From positions 1-14,741 of the forward strand of contig PCUH01000057.1 of the NCBI GenBank assembly GCA_002770955.1: a stretch of DNA of 14,741 nt. The letters run 5' to 3'. Each line of letters opens with the position of its first letter. Position 1 is the first letter of the stretch. This stretch comes from Flavobacteriales bacterium CG18_big_fil_WC_8_21_14_2_50_32_9. GTDB taxonomy: Bacteria; Bacteroidota; Bacteroidia; Flavobacteriales_E; Vicingaceae. Positions 9,164 to 14,741 of this stretch are shown piece after piece. The position numbers and the translations under genes are program-made. Below the pieces are notes generated by a model. It did not search any database, was not told the origin of the DNA, and saw nothing but the letters and a program-made list of their open reading frames with translations.

Positions 9164-9688
9164 TTACTCAGATTTCTCTGATAAAGTTTTTACTATTCCT
9201 GCAATTTTGCCACCAGCACTTGATTGAAGTGCTGAAATAACATTTTTAGCAGGAGATTGAAGTAATCCAATAATATCTCCGATAAGTTCTTCTCTTGATT
9301 TAATAGCTACTAATAAATCCAAATTCTCATCACCGATAAAAATTGCTTCTTCAATATACGCTCCTTTTAGTAATGGTTTATCACTTTTTTTACGGAAATC
9401 TTTTATGATTTTAGCAGGAGCATTACCTACTTCAGAAAACATAATAGATGTATTTCCTTTTAGTGATACATATAAATCTTCGTAGTTACCTTTTGCATTT
9501 TCAAATGCTTTTTGAAGCAAGGTATTTTTAACTACTTCTAATTGTATGTTACCATTAAAGCATGTTCTTCTAAGTCTAGAAGTGTTTTCTGCATTTAAGC
9601 CAGCAATATCTGCTAAATAAAATATTGTTGAATTATTTAACTTTTCAGTTAATGCATCAATATACTGACTTTTTTCTTCTCTTGTCAT
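9164..9688 (-). CDS. rplJ: 50S ribosomal protein uL10
   Basis: This 174-residue protein is the base of the stalk. Its N-terminal domain binds 23S rRNA next to L11, and its C-terminal helix carries the L7/L12 dimers. The conserved segment around VVKNTLLQKAF (52-62) and the later RSREEL-like stretch at about 130-135 identify the family, and the tail ending about 160-174 is the stalk-binding helix. The ATG at 9688 gives the usual N-terminus MTREEKSQYIDALTEKL. It lies 32 nt after rplA, which is too short for the long separate L10 leader seen before rplJ in E. coli. Any L10 feedback site would have to overlap the end of rplA. Confidence 0.98.
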   Translation of the reverse strand: MTREEKSQYIDALTEKLNNSTIFYLADIAGLNAENTSRLRRTCFNGNIQLEVVKNTLLQKAFENAKGNYEDLYVSLKGNTSIMFSEVGNAPAKIIKDFRKKSDKPLLKGAYIEEAIFIGDENLDLLVAIKSREELIGDIIGLLQSPAKNVISALQSSAGGKIAGIVKTLSEKSE

Positions 9689-9720
9689 TGCTTTATAGGT
9701 TAAGTTATTTACTAGTTAAA

Positions 9721-10410
9721 CTAAAATGATTTTGGTTCAACTTTAACACCTGGGCTCATGGTACTTGATAATGTAATTGCTTTTACATAAGTTCCTTTGG
9801 CTGATGAAGGTTTTAATTTAAGAATAGTTTGGTACAATTCTTTAGCATTTTCTGCCAATTTTGATGGCTCAAAAGATGCTCTACCTATGGTAGTATGAAT
9901 GTTACCAAATTTATCAACTTTAAAATCTATCTTTCCAGCTTTTACTTCTGTAACAGCTTTACCGATTTCCATTGTAACTGTACCTGATTTTGGGTTAGGC
10001 ATTAATCCTCTAGGTCCTAAAACTCGACCCAAAGCACCAACTTTACCCATTACACTTGGCATAGTTATAATTACATCAATGTCAGTCCATCCGTTTTTTA
10101 TTTTATCAATATATTCGTCTAAACCAACGTAATCAGCACCTGCTTCTTTAGCCTCGGCTTCTTTGTCTGGAGTACATAACACTAATATTTTCACATCTTT
10201 ACCTACGCCATTTGGTAAGGCAACAGTTCCTCGAACCATTTCATTAGCTTTTCTTGGATCTACGCCCAAACGAATACTAACATCAACAGATGCGTCAAAT
10301 TTAGTAAATGTAATGTCCTTAACAATTTTGGTCGCTTCATCTAATGTATAATGCTTTTCAGCATCATATTTTGATAAAACTTCTTTCATGTTTTTTGTTA
10401 ATCTAGCCAT
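9721..10410 (-). CDS. rplA: 50S ribosomal protein uL1
   Basis: This 229-residue protein is the mobile L1 stalk protein that helps release deacylated tRNA from the E site. The family signature (about 119-138) includes SVMGKVGALGRVLGPRGLMP, followed by NPKSGTV. The length is usual for bacteria. In many bacteria L1 also represses its own operon by binding the leader of rplK. It starts 25 nt after the rplK stop and ends 32 nt before rplJ, in one tight run. No Shine-Dalgarno sequence precedes the ATG, which sits in an A/T-rich context. Confidence 0.99.
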   Translation of the reverse strand: MARLTKNMKEVLSKYDAEKHYTLDEATKIVKDITFTKFDASVDVSIRLGVDPRKANEMVRGTVALPNGVGKDVKILVLCTPDKEAEAKEAGADYVGLDEYIDKIKNGWTDIDVIITMPSVMGKVGALGRVLGPRGLMPNPKSGTVTMEIGKAVTEVKAGKIDFKVDKFGNIHTTIGRASFEPSKLAENAKELYQTILKLKPSSAKGTYVKAITLSSTMSPGVKVEPKSF

Positions 10411-10435
10411 TGCTGATACTATTTAAAAAATTATT

Positions 10436-10873
10436 TTATGCAGGAAAATTCCCACTTACTTTTAACCCCATACTACGAGCTGTTCCAGCAATCATTTTCA
10501 TTGCAGATTCTACTTTAAAGCAATTTAAGTCTATCATTTTATCTTCAGCTATTGCTTTAATTTGATTCCAAGTAACAGTTCCTACTTTTTGTCTATTAGA
10601 TTCTGGTGAACCTTTTTTCAACTTTGCAAGTTCCATTAATTGTACAGCGGCAGGAGGAGTTTTTATTACAAAATCAAAGGATTTATCAGCATAAACAGTG
10701 ATAGCAACTGGTAAAATCTTACCTGGTTTATCTTGTGTTCGTCCGTTAAATTGCTTACAAAATTCCATGATATTAACACCTTTAGCACCTAATGCAGGTC
10801 CTACTGGTGGTGATGGATTTGCAGCACCTCCTCTGATTTGTAATTTAATTAATCCACTTATTTCTTTAGCCAT
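10436..10873 (-). CDS. rplK: 50S ribosomal protein uL11
   Basis: This 145-residue protein binds the GTPase-associated region of 23S rRNA at the stalk base, the site of thiostrepton action. The N-terminal domain shows GGAANPSPPVGPALGAKGVN at about 15-34, including the prolines that contact thiostrepton. The C-terminal RNA-binding domain ends with the signature IAGTARSMGLKVSGNFP at about 128-144. Both domains are complete and the length is typical. It lies 79 nt after nusG, the longest gap within the run from secE to rplL, and that gap holds a hairpin that may be an L1 feedback site. No Shine-Dalgarno is visible. Confidence 0.99.
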   Translation of the reverse strand: MAKEISGLIKLQIRGGAANPSPPVGPALGAKGVNIMEFCKQFNGRTQDKPGKILPVAITVYADKSFDFVIKTPPAAVQLMELAKLKKGSPESNRQKVGTVTWNQIKAIAEDKMIDLNCFKVESAMKMIAGTARSMGLKVSGNFPA

Positions 10874-10893
10874 TTTGTTTACTATTTAGATTT

Positions 10894-10934
10894 GTACTCG
10901 CTCAATCGGAAGCATTATAATATTGAGTCTGTAC
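10894..10934 (-). promoter_or_regulatory. rplK leader hairpin, candidate L1 feedback site
   Basis: In the 79-nt gap between nusG and rplK the message can fold into an outer 4-bp GUAC/GUAC stem, a symmetric 3x3 internal loop, an inner 6-bp stem (CUCAAU with AUUGAG) and a 15-nt loop. The closing pair is 20 nt before the rplK start. In E. coli and many other bacteria, L1 represses this operon by binding an rRNA-like structure in this leader. I see a structure in the right place but cannot confirm the L1-binding bases, so the assignment is tentative. Confidence 0.35.
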
Positions 10935-10952
10935 GATTAATTACACTTTTTA

Positions 10953-11504
10953 TTAACTTTCTTTTTCTACTTGAAGAAAACTCAATTCTAATGGTTGTTT
11001 TCTACCGAAAATTTTAACCATCACTTCTAGTTTTCTCTTTTCTTCATTAATTTTTTCAATTGATCCTAAAAATCCATTAAATGGACCATCTATCACTTTG
11101 ATGTTTTCTCCAACAACAAAAGGAATCGTCATTTCTTCATCACTTTCAGCTAGTTCATCAACTTTACCTAATATTCTATTTACTTCAGCAATTCTAACAG
11201 GAAGAGGTTCTCCACCTTTTTCGGCTCCTAAAAACCCTATAACCCCATTTGTTCCTCTAATTACGTGAGGCATTTCACCACTTAAATCGGCTTCAATTAA
11301 GATATAACCAGGAAAAAAATTTCTTTCTTTATTAATCTTTTTACCATTTCTTATTTGGTATATTTTTTCTGTCGGAATTAAAATTTGAGCTAAATTATGG
11401 CTTAAGCCATTTCTTAGCACTTCATCTTCGATGTACTTTTTTATTTTATTTTCCTTACCGCTTATCGCTCTAACGACATACCATTTTTTTGTATTCTCTG
11501 CCAT
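10953..11504 (-). CDS. nusG: transcription termination/antitermination factor NusG
   Basis: This 183-residue protein is the elongation factor that binds the beta' clamp of RNA polymerase and couples it to Rho or to the ribosome. The N-terminal NGN domain spans about 6-113 and contains KWYVVRAISGKENKI and the RNFFPGYILIE segment (61-71). A KOW domain follows from about 128 (PFVVGENIKVIDGPFNGFLGSI). The length is close to the 181 residues of E. coli NusG, so it is the general factor and not a long specialised paralogue such as UpxY or LoaP. Its start is 5 nt after the secE stop, which suggests translational coupling. Confidence 0.98.
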   Translation of the reverse strand: MAENTKKWYVVRAISGKENKIKKYIEDEVLRNGLSHNLAQILIPTEKIYQIRNGKKINKERNFFPGYILIEADLSGEMPHVIRGTNGVIGFLGAEKGGEPLPVRIAEVNRILGKVDELAESDEEMTIPFVVGENIKVIDGPFNGFLGSIEKINEEKRKLEVMVKIFGRKQPLELSFLQVEKES

Positions 11505-11509
11505 AGTAA

Positions 11510-11701
11510 TTAAAATAACTTATAAATTTCTTTCATTAATCTACTAAAAGTAGTATCCATCACAAAAATTATTAGTGCGAAGATTACAGAAGCAATCAAA
11601 ACGATTACTGAGCTACTTTGTAATTCTTCCCATGTTGGCCACGAGACTTTATTTAGCAACTCGTCTGAAGATTCTTTTATATATGTTCCTATTTTTGCCA
11701 T
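11510..11701 (-). CDS. secE: preprotein translocase subunit SecE
   Basis: This 63-residue protein is the short, single-span form of SecE, which clamps SecY in the inner-membrane translocon. The conserved amphipathic stretch KVSWPTWEEL (about 18-27) precedes one membrane segment (about 30-48, SVIVLIASVIFALIIFVMD). I start it at the ATG at 11701. The frame is open up to 11767, but that longer version would read through the tRNA-Trp gene and its extra residues are not SecE-like. The start is 19 nt after the 3' end of tRNA-Trp, so the two are probably made as one transcript and cut apart by tRNA processing. nusG follows after 5 nt. Confidence 0.97.
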   Translation of the reverse strand: MAKIGTYIKESSDELLNKVSWPTWEELQSSSVIVLIASVIFALIIFVMDTTFSRLMKEIYKLF

Positions 11702-11720
11702 AATTTTATTTGTCTTTCTG

Positions 11721-11793
11721 CACGGGTGGAGAGACTCGAACTCCCAGCCAATGGTTTTGGAGACCACTACTCTACCAATTGAGCTACACCCGT
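11721..11793 (-). tRNA. tRNA-Trp (anticodon CCA)
   Basis: The 73-nt gene folds into a full cloverleaf. The acceptor stem is ACGGGTG with CACCCGT, the D arm begins GCTC, the anticodon stem GTGGT/ACCAT holds loop CTCCAAA with anticodon CCA, and the T arm GGGAG/CTCTC holds TTCGAGT. The discriminator base is G, as expected for Trp. The 3' CCA is not encoded. It lies between the tuf terminator and secE and probably heads the secE-nusG-ribosomal-protein transcript. Confidence 0.98.
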
Positions 11794-11813
11794 AAATCCG
11801 TAGTTAGTTTAAA

Positions 11814-11841
11814 AAAAACTAAACCAATTTTATAAAGTCAA
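11814..11841 (-). promoter_or_regulatory. candidate promoter for tRNA-Trp-secE-nusG-rplKAJL
   Basis: On the minus strand, TTG at 11841-11839 is followed after 17 nt by TAGTTTTT at 11821-11814. This resembles the Flavobacterium-type promoter (TTG, about 17-23 nt, TAnnTTTG), but the last base of the -7 element is T instead of G. It lies directly after the tuf terminator hairpin and about 20 nt before the tRNA-Trp 5' end, where a promoter is expected. The region is A/T-rich, so a chance match is possible. Confidence 0.4.
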
Positions 11842-11842
11842 G

Positions 11843-11873
11843 AAAGGTATCCGCTAAATTAGCGGATACCTTT
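11843..11873 (-). terminator. terminator hairpin after tuf
   Basis: A perfect 14-bp stem (11860-11873 with 11843-11856) encloses a 3-nt loop. Its core GGTATCCGC is unusually G/C-rich for this region. In the tuf transcript it starts 32 nt after the stop codon and is followed by a moderately U-rich stretch (CTTGACTTTATAAAA). A smaller A/T hairpin (11879-11886 with 11891-11898) precedes it. It probably ends most tuf transcripts before tRNA-Trp. The tail is not a clean U-run, so readthrough is possible. Confidence 0.75.
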
Positions 11874-11905
11874 ATGATTTAAACTTATAAAAGTTTAATG
11901 ATTTT

Positions 11906-13093
11906 TTATTTAAGAATTTCTGTGATTTGACCTGCACCAACAGTTCTACCACCTTCTCTAATTGCAAATCTTAATCCTTTATTTAAGGCAACTGGCACAA
12001 TTAATTTAACTGTTACAGTAACATTATCACCTGGCATCACCATTTCTCTTCCTTCTTCTAAATAGATTTCTCCAGTAACATCAGTAGTTCTTACATAAAA
12101 CTGAGGTCTGTATTTGTTTTGGAATGGAGTATGACGTCCACCTTCTTCTTTTTTCAACACATAAACTTCAGCTTTGAAATCAGTGTGAGGAGTAATAGTA
12201 CCTGGTTTAGCGATAACCATACCTCTTCTAATATCTGATTTTTCGATACCTCTTAATAAAAGACCAACATTATCTCCTGCTTCACCTCTATCTAATATTT
12301 TTCTAAACATTTCGACACCAGTTACAGTTGATGATAATTTTTCATCGCCCATACCTAAAATATCTACTTGTTCGCCAGAGTTAATAATACCAGTTTCTAT
12401 TCTTCCAGTTGCAACAGTTCCTCTACCAGTAATAGAGAATACATCTTCAACAGGCATTAAGAATGGCTTATCAATATCTCTAGGGGGCATCTCAATATAA
12501 GAATCAACAGCATCCATTAATTCCATAATTTTTTCACCCCATTTTTCATCGCCTTCTAAAGCACCAAGAGCTGAACCAGCAATAATTGGCACATTGTCTC
12601 CATCATATTCATAGAAAGATAATAATTCTCTGATTTCCATTTCAACAAGCTCTAACAACTCTGCATCATCAACTAAATCAACTTTATTCATGAACACAAC
12701 CATTCTAGGAATACCAACCTGACGACCTAATAAGATATGCTCTCTAGTTTGAGGCATAGGACCATCAGTTGCAGCAACAACTAAGATAGCACCATCCATT
12801 TGTGCAGCACCAGTAACCATGTTTTTAACGTAATCTGCGTGACCTGGACAATCAACATGTGCGTAATGTCTATTTGCTGTTGAATATTCAACGTGTGATG
12901 TATTAATGGTAATACCTCTTTCTTTTTCTTCTGGAGCATTATCGATAGAAGCAAAATCTCTTAATTCAGATAATCCTTTTTTTGCCAATACAGTAGTGAT
13001 AGCTGCAGTTAAAGTAGTTTTTCCGTGGTCAACGTGACCAATTGTTCCTATGTTTAAATGTGGTTTGGAACGATCATAATTCTCTTTAGCCAT
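11906..13093 (-). CDS. tuf: translation elongation factor EF-Tu
   Basis: This 395-residue GTPase carries aminoacyl-tRNA to the ribosomal A site. Domain I shows the P-loop GHVDHGKT (19-26), the switch region around RGITIN (59-64), DCPGH (81-85, with His85 the catalytic histidine), the guanine-specificity motif NKVD (136-139) and GSAL (173-176). Domains II and III follow from about 210, with RGTVATGRIETG (224-235) and the tRNA-contacting stretch GGRHTPFQNKYRPQFY (318-333). It is complete and of usual length. The gene follows tRNA-Thr(GGU) by 93 nt with no promoter-like sequence between them, so it is probably co-transcribed with the four tRNAs. No Shine-Dalgarno is present. Confidence 0.99.
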   Translation of the reverse strand: MAKENYDRSKPHLNIGTIGHVDHGKTTLTAAITTVLAKKGLSELRDFASIDNAPEEKERGITINTSHVEYSTANRHYAHVDCPGHADYVKNMVTGAAQMDGAILVVAATDGPMPQTREHILLGRQVGIPRMVVFMNKVDLVDDAELLELVEMEIRELLSFYEYDGDNVPIIAGSALGALEGDEKWGEKIMELMDAVDSYIEMPPRDIDKPFLMPVEDVFSITGRGTVATGRIETGIINSGEQVDILGMGDEKLSSTVTGVEMFRKILDRGEAGDNVGLLLRGIEKSDIRRGMVIAKPGTITPHTDFKAEVYVLKKEEGGRHTPFQNKYRPQFYVRTTDVTGEIYLEEGREMVMPGDNVTVTVKLIVPVALNKGLRFAIREGGRTVGAGQITEILK

Positions 13094-13186
13094 GATTTTA
13101 GGGTTTTATTTTTATTTATTGTTATTATTATATTACTTTTTTTAATCTTTTTCTTCATTAATTCACTCACGTCCTTTAATAATAAG

Positions 13187-13258
<72 letters not shown>

Positions 13259-13296
13259 TAAAAAAATACCGACATAGAAAACACAGTAAAAAAAAG

Positions 13297-13370
13297 AGCG
13301 GGAAACGGGATTCGAACCCGCGACCCTCAGCTTGGAAGGCTGATGCTCTAGCCAGCTGAGCTACTCCCGC
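13297..13370 (-). tRNA. tRNA-Gly (anticodon UCC)
   Basis: The 74-nt gene has acceptor GCGGGAG with TTCCCGC, D arm GCTC/GAGC, anticodon stem TCAGC/GCTGA with loop CTTCCAA and anticodon TCC, and T arm GCGGG/CCCGT with TTCGAAT. CCA is not encoded. A run of eight T follows the 3' end by one base on the transcribed strand (13295-13288). It is the third tRNA of the cluster and matches glyT of E. coli in place and anticodon. Confidence 0.98.
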
Positions 13371-13385
13371 TAATTTTTTTCTTCG

Positions 13386-13467
13386 TGGGGAAAGCAGGAT
13401 TCGAACCTACGAAGGCGTAGCCAACAGATTTACAGTCTGTCCTCGTTGACCGCTTGAGTATTTCCCC
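13386..13467 (-). tRNA. tRNA-Tyr (anticodon GUA)
   Basis: The 82-nt gene is a class II tRNA with a long variable arm, as expected for bacterial tRNA-Tyr. The acceptor is GGGGAAA with TTTCCCC, the anticodon stem ACAGA/TCTGT holds loop CTGTAAA with anticodon GTA, the variable arm contains GGCTACGCCTTCG, and the T arm is GTAGG/CCTGC with TTCGAAT. The discriminator is A and CCA is not encoded. It is the second tRNA of the cluster. Confidence 0.98.
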
Positions 13468-13495
13468 AACGTGTTTTCATCTTTTTAAAGAACTG

Positions 13496-13568
13496 AGCCA
13501 GTAGAGGGACTCGAACCTCCGACCGGCTGATTACAAATCAGCTGCTCTACCAACTGAGCTATACTGGC
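13496..13568 (-). tRNA. tRNA-Thr (anticodon UGU)
   Basis: The 73-nt gene has acceptor GCCAGTA with TACTGGC, D arm GCTC/GAGC, anticodon stem GCTGA/TCAGC with loop TTTGTAA and anticodon TGT, and T arm GGAGG/CCCTC with TTCGAGT. The discriminator is T and CCA is not encoded. It is the first tRNA after the promoter at 13629-13659 and corresponds to thrU of E. coli. Confidence 0.98.
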
Positions 13569-13603
13569 TTTTTTCTACTTCTTCTCTACTTTTATAAAAC
13601 AAA

Positions 13604-13629
13604 GCAGACCTCTCCGTAAAAAGGTCTGC
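13604..13629 (-). terminator. intrinsic terminator after hpf
   Basis: An 8-bp stem rich in G/C (GCAGACCT at 13629-13622 with AGGTCTGC at 13611-13604, minus strand) closes a 10-nt loop and is followed by TTTGTTTTAT, a good U-rich tail. It lies 52 nt after the hpf stop and should end the xerC-hpf transcript. Its 5' arm overlaps the upstream tRNA promoter by one base and lies upstream of the expected start point. Confidence 0.8.
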
Positions 13630-13659
13630 AAATGTATAAAAGTTTTTATTCTAAACAAA
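13629..13659 (-). promoter_or_regulatory. Bacteroidota promoter for the tRNA-tuf operon
   Basis: On the minus strand TTTG at 13659-13656 is followed by exactly 19 nt and then TACATTTG at 13636-13629. This is a full match to the known primary-sigma promoter consensus of Bacteroidota (TTTG, about 19 nt, TAnnTTTG). Transcription should begin near 13622-13625, giving a leader of about 55 nt before tRNA-Thr(UGU). No other intergenic region in the window has an equally good match. Confidence 0.75.
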
Positions 13660-13681
13660 CAATAATATTATTTTTTTTTAT

Positions 13682-13987
13682 TTAGACTTTTTTAAGCTTT
13701 TCTTTATGCTTTTTCAACTGCCTCCTGAGTGCCTCAACAGCTGTATCTGTAGCCTCTTCAAAGGATTTGCACTGCTTCTTTGCAAACGCATCATTACCCG
13801 GTATTATTAACTTAATTTCAACAATTTTGTTATCTATACTCGATGTGTTTTCAACTTTTAGTATCACTTCACTGTCAATTATCTTATCATAATACTGAGA
13901 AAGTTTGTTTACACGCTCATGAATAAACTCTATTAATTTTTTATCTGCATCAAAATGTACAGAATTAATTTTCACATTTACTTTCAT
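13682..13987 (-). CDS. hpf: ribosome hibernation promoting factor, short form (HPF/RaiA family)
   Basis: This 101-residue protein is the short form of the family. It binds between the head and body of the 30S subunit in slow-growing cells, blocks mRNA and tRNA sites, and helps inactive ribosomes form. The order fits the beta-alpha-beta-beta-beta-alpha fold: an N-terminal strand (MKVNVKINSVHFDA), a first helix (about 16-31), strands to about 63, and a basic C-terminal helix (about 75-99, EEATDTAVEALRRQLKKHKEK). It lacks the C-terminal dimerisation domain of long HPF, so it cannot dimerise ribosomes in that way. It starts 16 nt after the recombinase stop and has a strong Shine-Dalgarno sequence, unlike every other gene here. 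A terminator follows after 52 nt. Confidence 0.93.
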   Translation of the reverse strand: MKVNVKINSVHFDADKKLIEFIHERVNKLSQYYDKIIDSEVILKVENTSSIDNKIVEIKLIIPGNDAFAKKQCKSFEEATDTAVEALRRQLKKHKEKLKKV

Positions 13988-13991
13988 AATT

Positions 13992-13998
13992 ACCTCCT
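13992..13998 (-). promoter_or_regulatory. strong Shine-Dalgarno sequence of hpf
   Basis: The minus strand reads AGGAGGT, then AATT, then the hpf ATG, with a run of eight A just upstream. This is a seven-base match to the canonical anti-Shine-Dalgarno, with a 4-nt spacer that is on the short side. None of the other ten visible starts (DUF3467 gene, rpoC, rpoB, rplL, rplJ, rplA, rplK, nusG, secE, tuf) has even GGAG in this position. Confidence 0.85.
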
Positions 13999-14003
13999 TT
14001 TTT

Positions 14004-14741
14004 TTATGCTCGTGGATGAGCTTGTTTATATATTTCTTTTAATTTTTCTATAGTATTGTGTGTGTAAACTTGTGTTGCTGATAAATTGGCGTGTCCTAAA
14101 ATTTCTTTTATTGTATTTAATTCTGCTCCATTGTTCAACATGTGTGTAGCGAATGTATGTCTTAAAATGTGTGGACTTTTTTTTGTTGCTGTTGTTACGA
14201 TGCTAAGGTAATTATTTACCATTCTATACACAAGTTTTTCATAAATATTTTTGCCATTTTTTGTTAAAAATAGATAATTGGTTGTTGGATTGATTTTTTC
14301 TCTTGCTTCAATGTATATCGTATAATTTTTTTTGAATGCATTGGTTATTGGAATAATTCGCTCTTTGTTTCTTTTTCCTATTACTTTAACTGTTAATTCA
14401 TAAGTATCAACATCTGAAATAGAAAGATGAATTAGTTCACTTAATCTTATTCCGCAATTATAAAACAGTTCTATTATTAATCTATCACGTATTCCTTCAA
14501 AATCGTTGCTAAATTCTACTTGTGTAAAAAGTTGAGTCATTTCTTTTTCATTAACAAATACGGGTAATCGCTTTGAAGATTTAGGTGCTGTTATTTTTAA
14601 GAGGGGATTTTCTTCTACGATATTGTTTTTTAAAAGATATTTATAAAACGATTTTAAGGAAGATAGTTTTCTGTTTATGCTTTGAGGTGTAATTCCTTCT
14701 TGCAAAAGTTCAACTATCCATGAGCGGATAATGGTTGTTTT
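14004..14741 (-). CDS. xerC: XerC/XerD-type tyrosine recombinase, N-terminus cut by window edge
   Basis: The frame is open from the right edge to a TAA at 14006-14004, giving 245 residues. Typical XerC/D proteins have about 290-300, so some 45-55 N-terminal residues lie outside. The visible N-terminal core-binding part includes GITPQSINRKLSSLKSFYKYL. The catalytic set is complete: Arg in GIRLSEL, Lys in GKRNKER, HxxR in HILRH, His in LGHANLS, and the nucleophile Tyr in VYTH. Xer recombinases resolve chromosome dimers at dif. A TTG at 14705 is not the start, because conserved sequence continues upstream of it. The gene lies 16 nt before hpf and its end abuts the hpf Shine-Dalgarno. Whether it is the dif recombinase or a relative cannot be told from this part. 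Confidence 0.92.
   Translation of the reverse strand, partial: KTTIIRSWIVELLQEGITPQSINRKLSSLKSFYKYLLKNNIVEENPLLKITAPKSSKRLPVFVNEKEMTQLFTQVEFSNDFEGIRDRLIIELFYNCGIRLSELIHLSISDVDTYELTVKVIGKRNKERIIPITNAFKKNYTIYIEAREKINPTTNYLFLTKNGKNIYEKLVYRMVNNYLSIVTTATKKSPHILRHTFATHMLNNGAELNTIKEILGHANLSATQVYTHNTIEKLKEIYKQAHPRA

Noticed and set aside
11702..11767. A 22-codon N-terminal extension of SecE from an ATG at 11767
   Set aside because: It reads through the tRNA-Trp gene, and its residues do not resemble SecE. The ATG at 11701 gives the normal MAKIGTYIKES start.
14703..14705. TTG as the start codon of the recombinase
   Set aside because: The frame stays open to the window edge, and the upstream residues (IIRSWIVELL) fit the core-binding domain, so the gene is simply cut by the window.

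Overview
The window is a piece of A+T-rich bacterial chromosome in which every gene I can support lies on the minus strand. It almost certainly comes from the Bacteroidota, probably the Flavobacteriia. The gene order is typical of that phylum, ten of the eleven visible start codons have no Shine-Dalgarno sequence, and one intergenic region holds a textbook Bacteroidota promoter (TTTG, 19 nt, TAnnTTTG). Lineage below phylum is an inference from gene order and composition.

In the direction of transcription (right to left) the order is as follows. First comes a XerC-type tyrosine recombinase cut by the window edge, then hpf (ribosome hibernation factor) with a strong Shine-Dalgarno sequence. A terminator overlapping a new promoter follows. 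Next are tRNA-Thr(UGU), tRNA-Tyr(GUA), tRNA-Gly(UCC), tRNA-Thr(GGU) and tuf (EF-Tu). A hairpin terminator and a weaker candidate promoter separate tuf from tRNA-Trp(CCA), secE, nusG, rplK, rplA, rplJ and rplL. A long hairpin and a 262-nt gap then lead to rpoB and rpoC, and finally a DUF3467-family gene cut by the left edge.

These genes supply core gene expression: charged tRNAs and their carrier EF-Tu, the large-subunit stalk and L1/L11, the elongation factor NusG, the translocon subunit SecE, and the beta and beta' subunits of RNA polymerase. No gene-free stretch exceeds 300 bases; the longest is the rplL-rpoB gap.

I see no wholly new system. All protein genes but the DUF3467 gene are well-known housekeeping genes. 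The observations most worth following are regulatory: the lone strong Shine-Dalgarno on hpf in a phylum that normally hides its anti-Shine-Dalgarno, the promoter that splits the hpf terminator hairpin, the intergenic hairpins around rpoB and rpoC, and the DUF3467 gene tied to rpoC.
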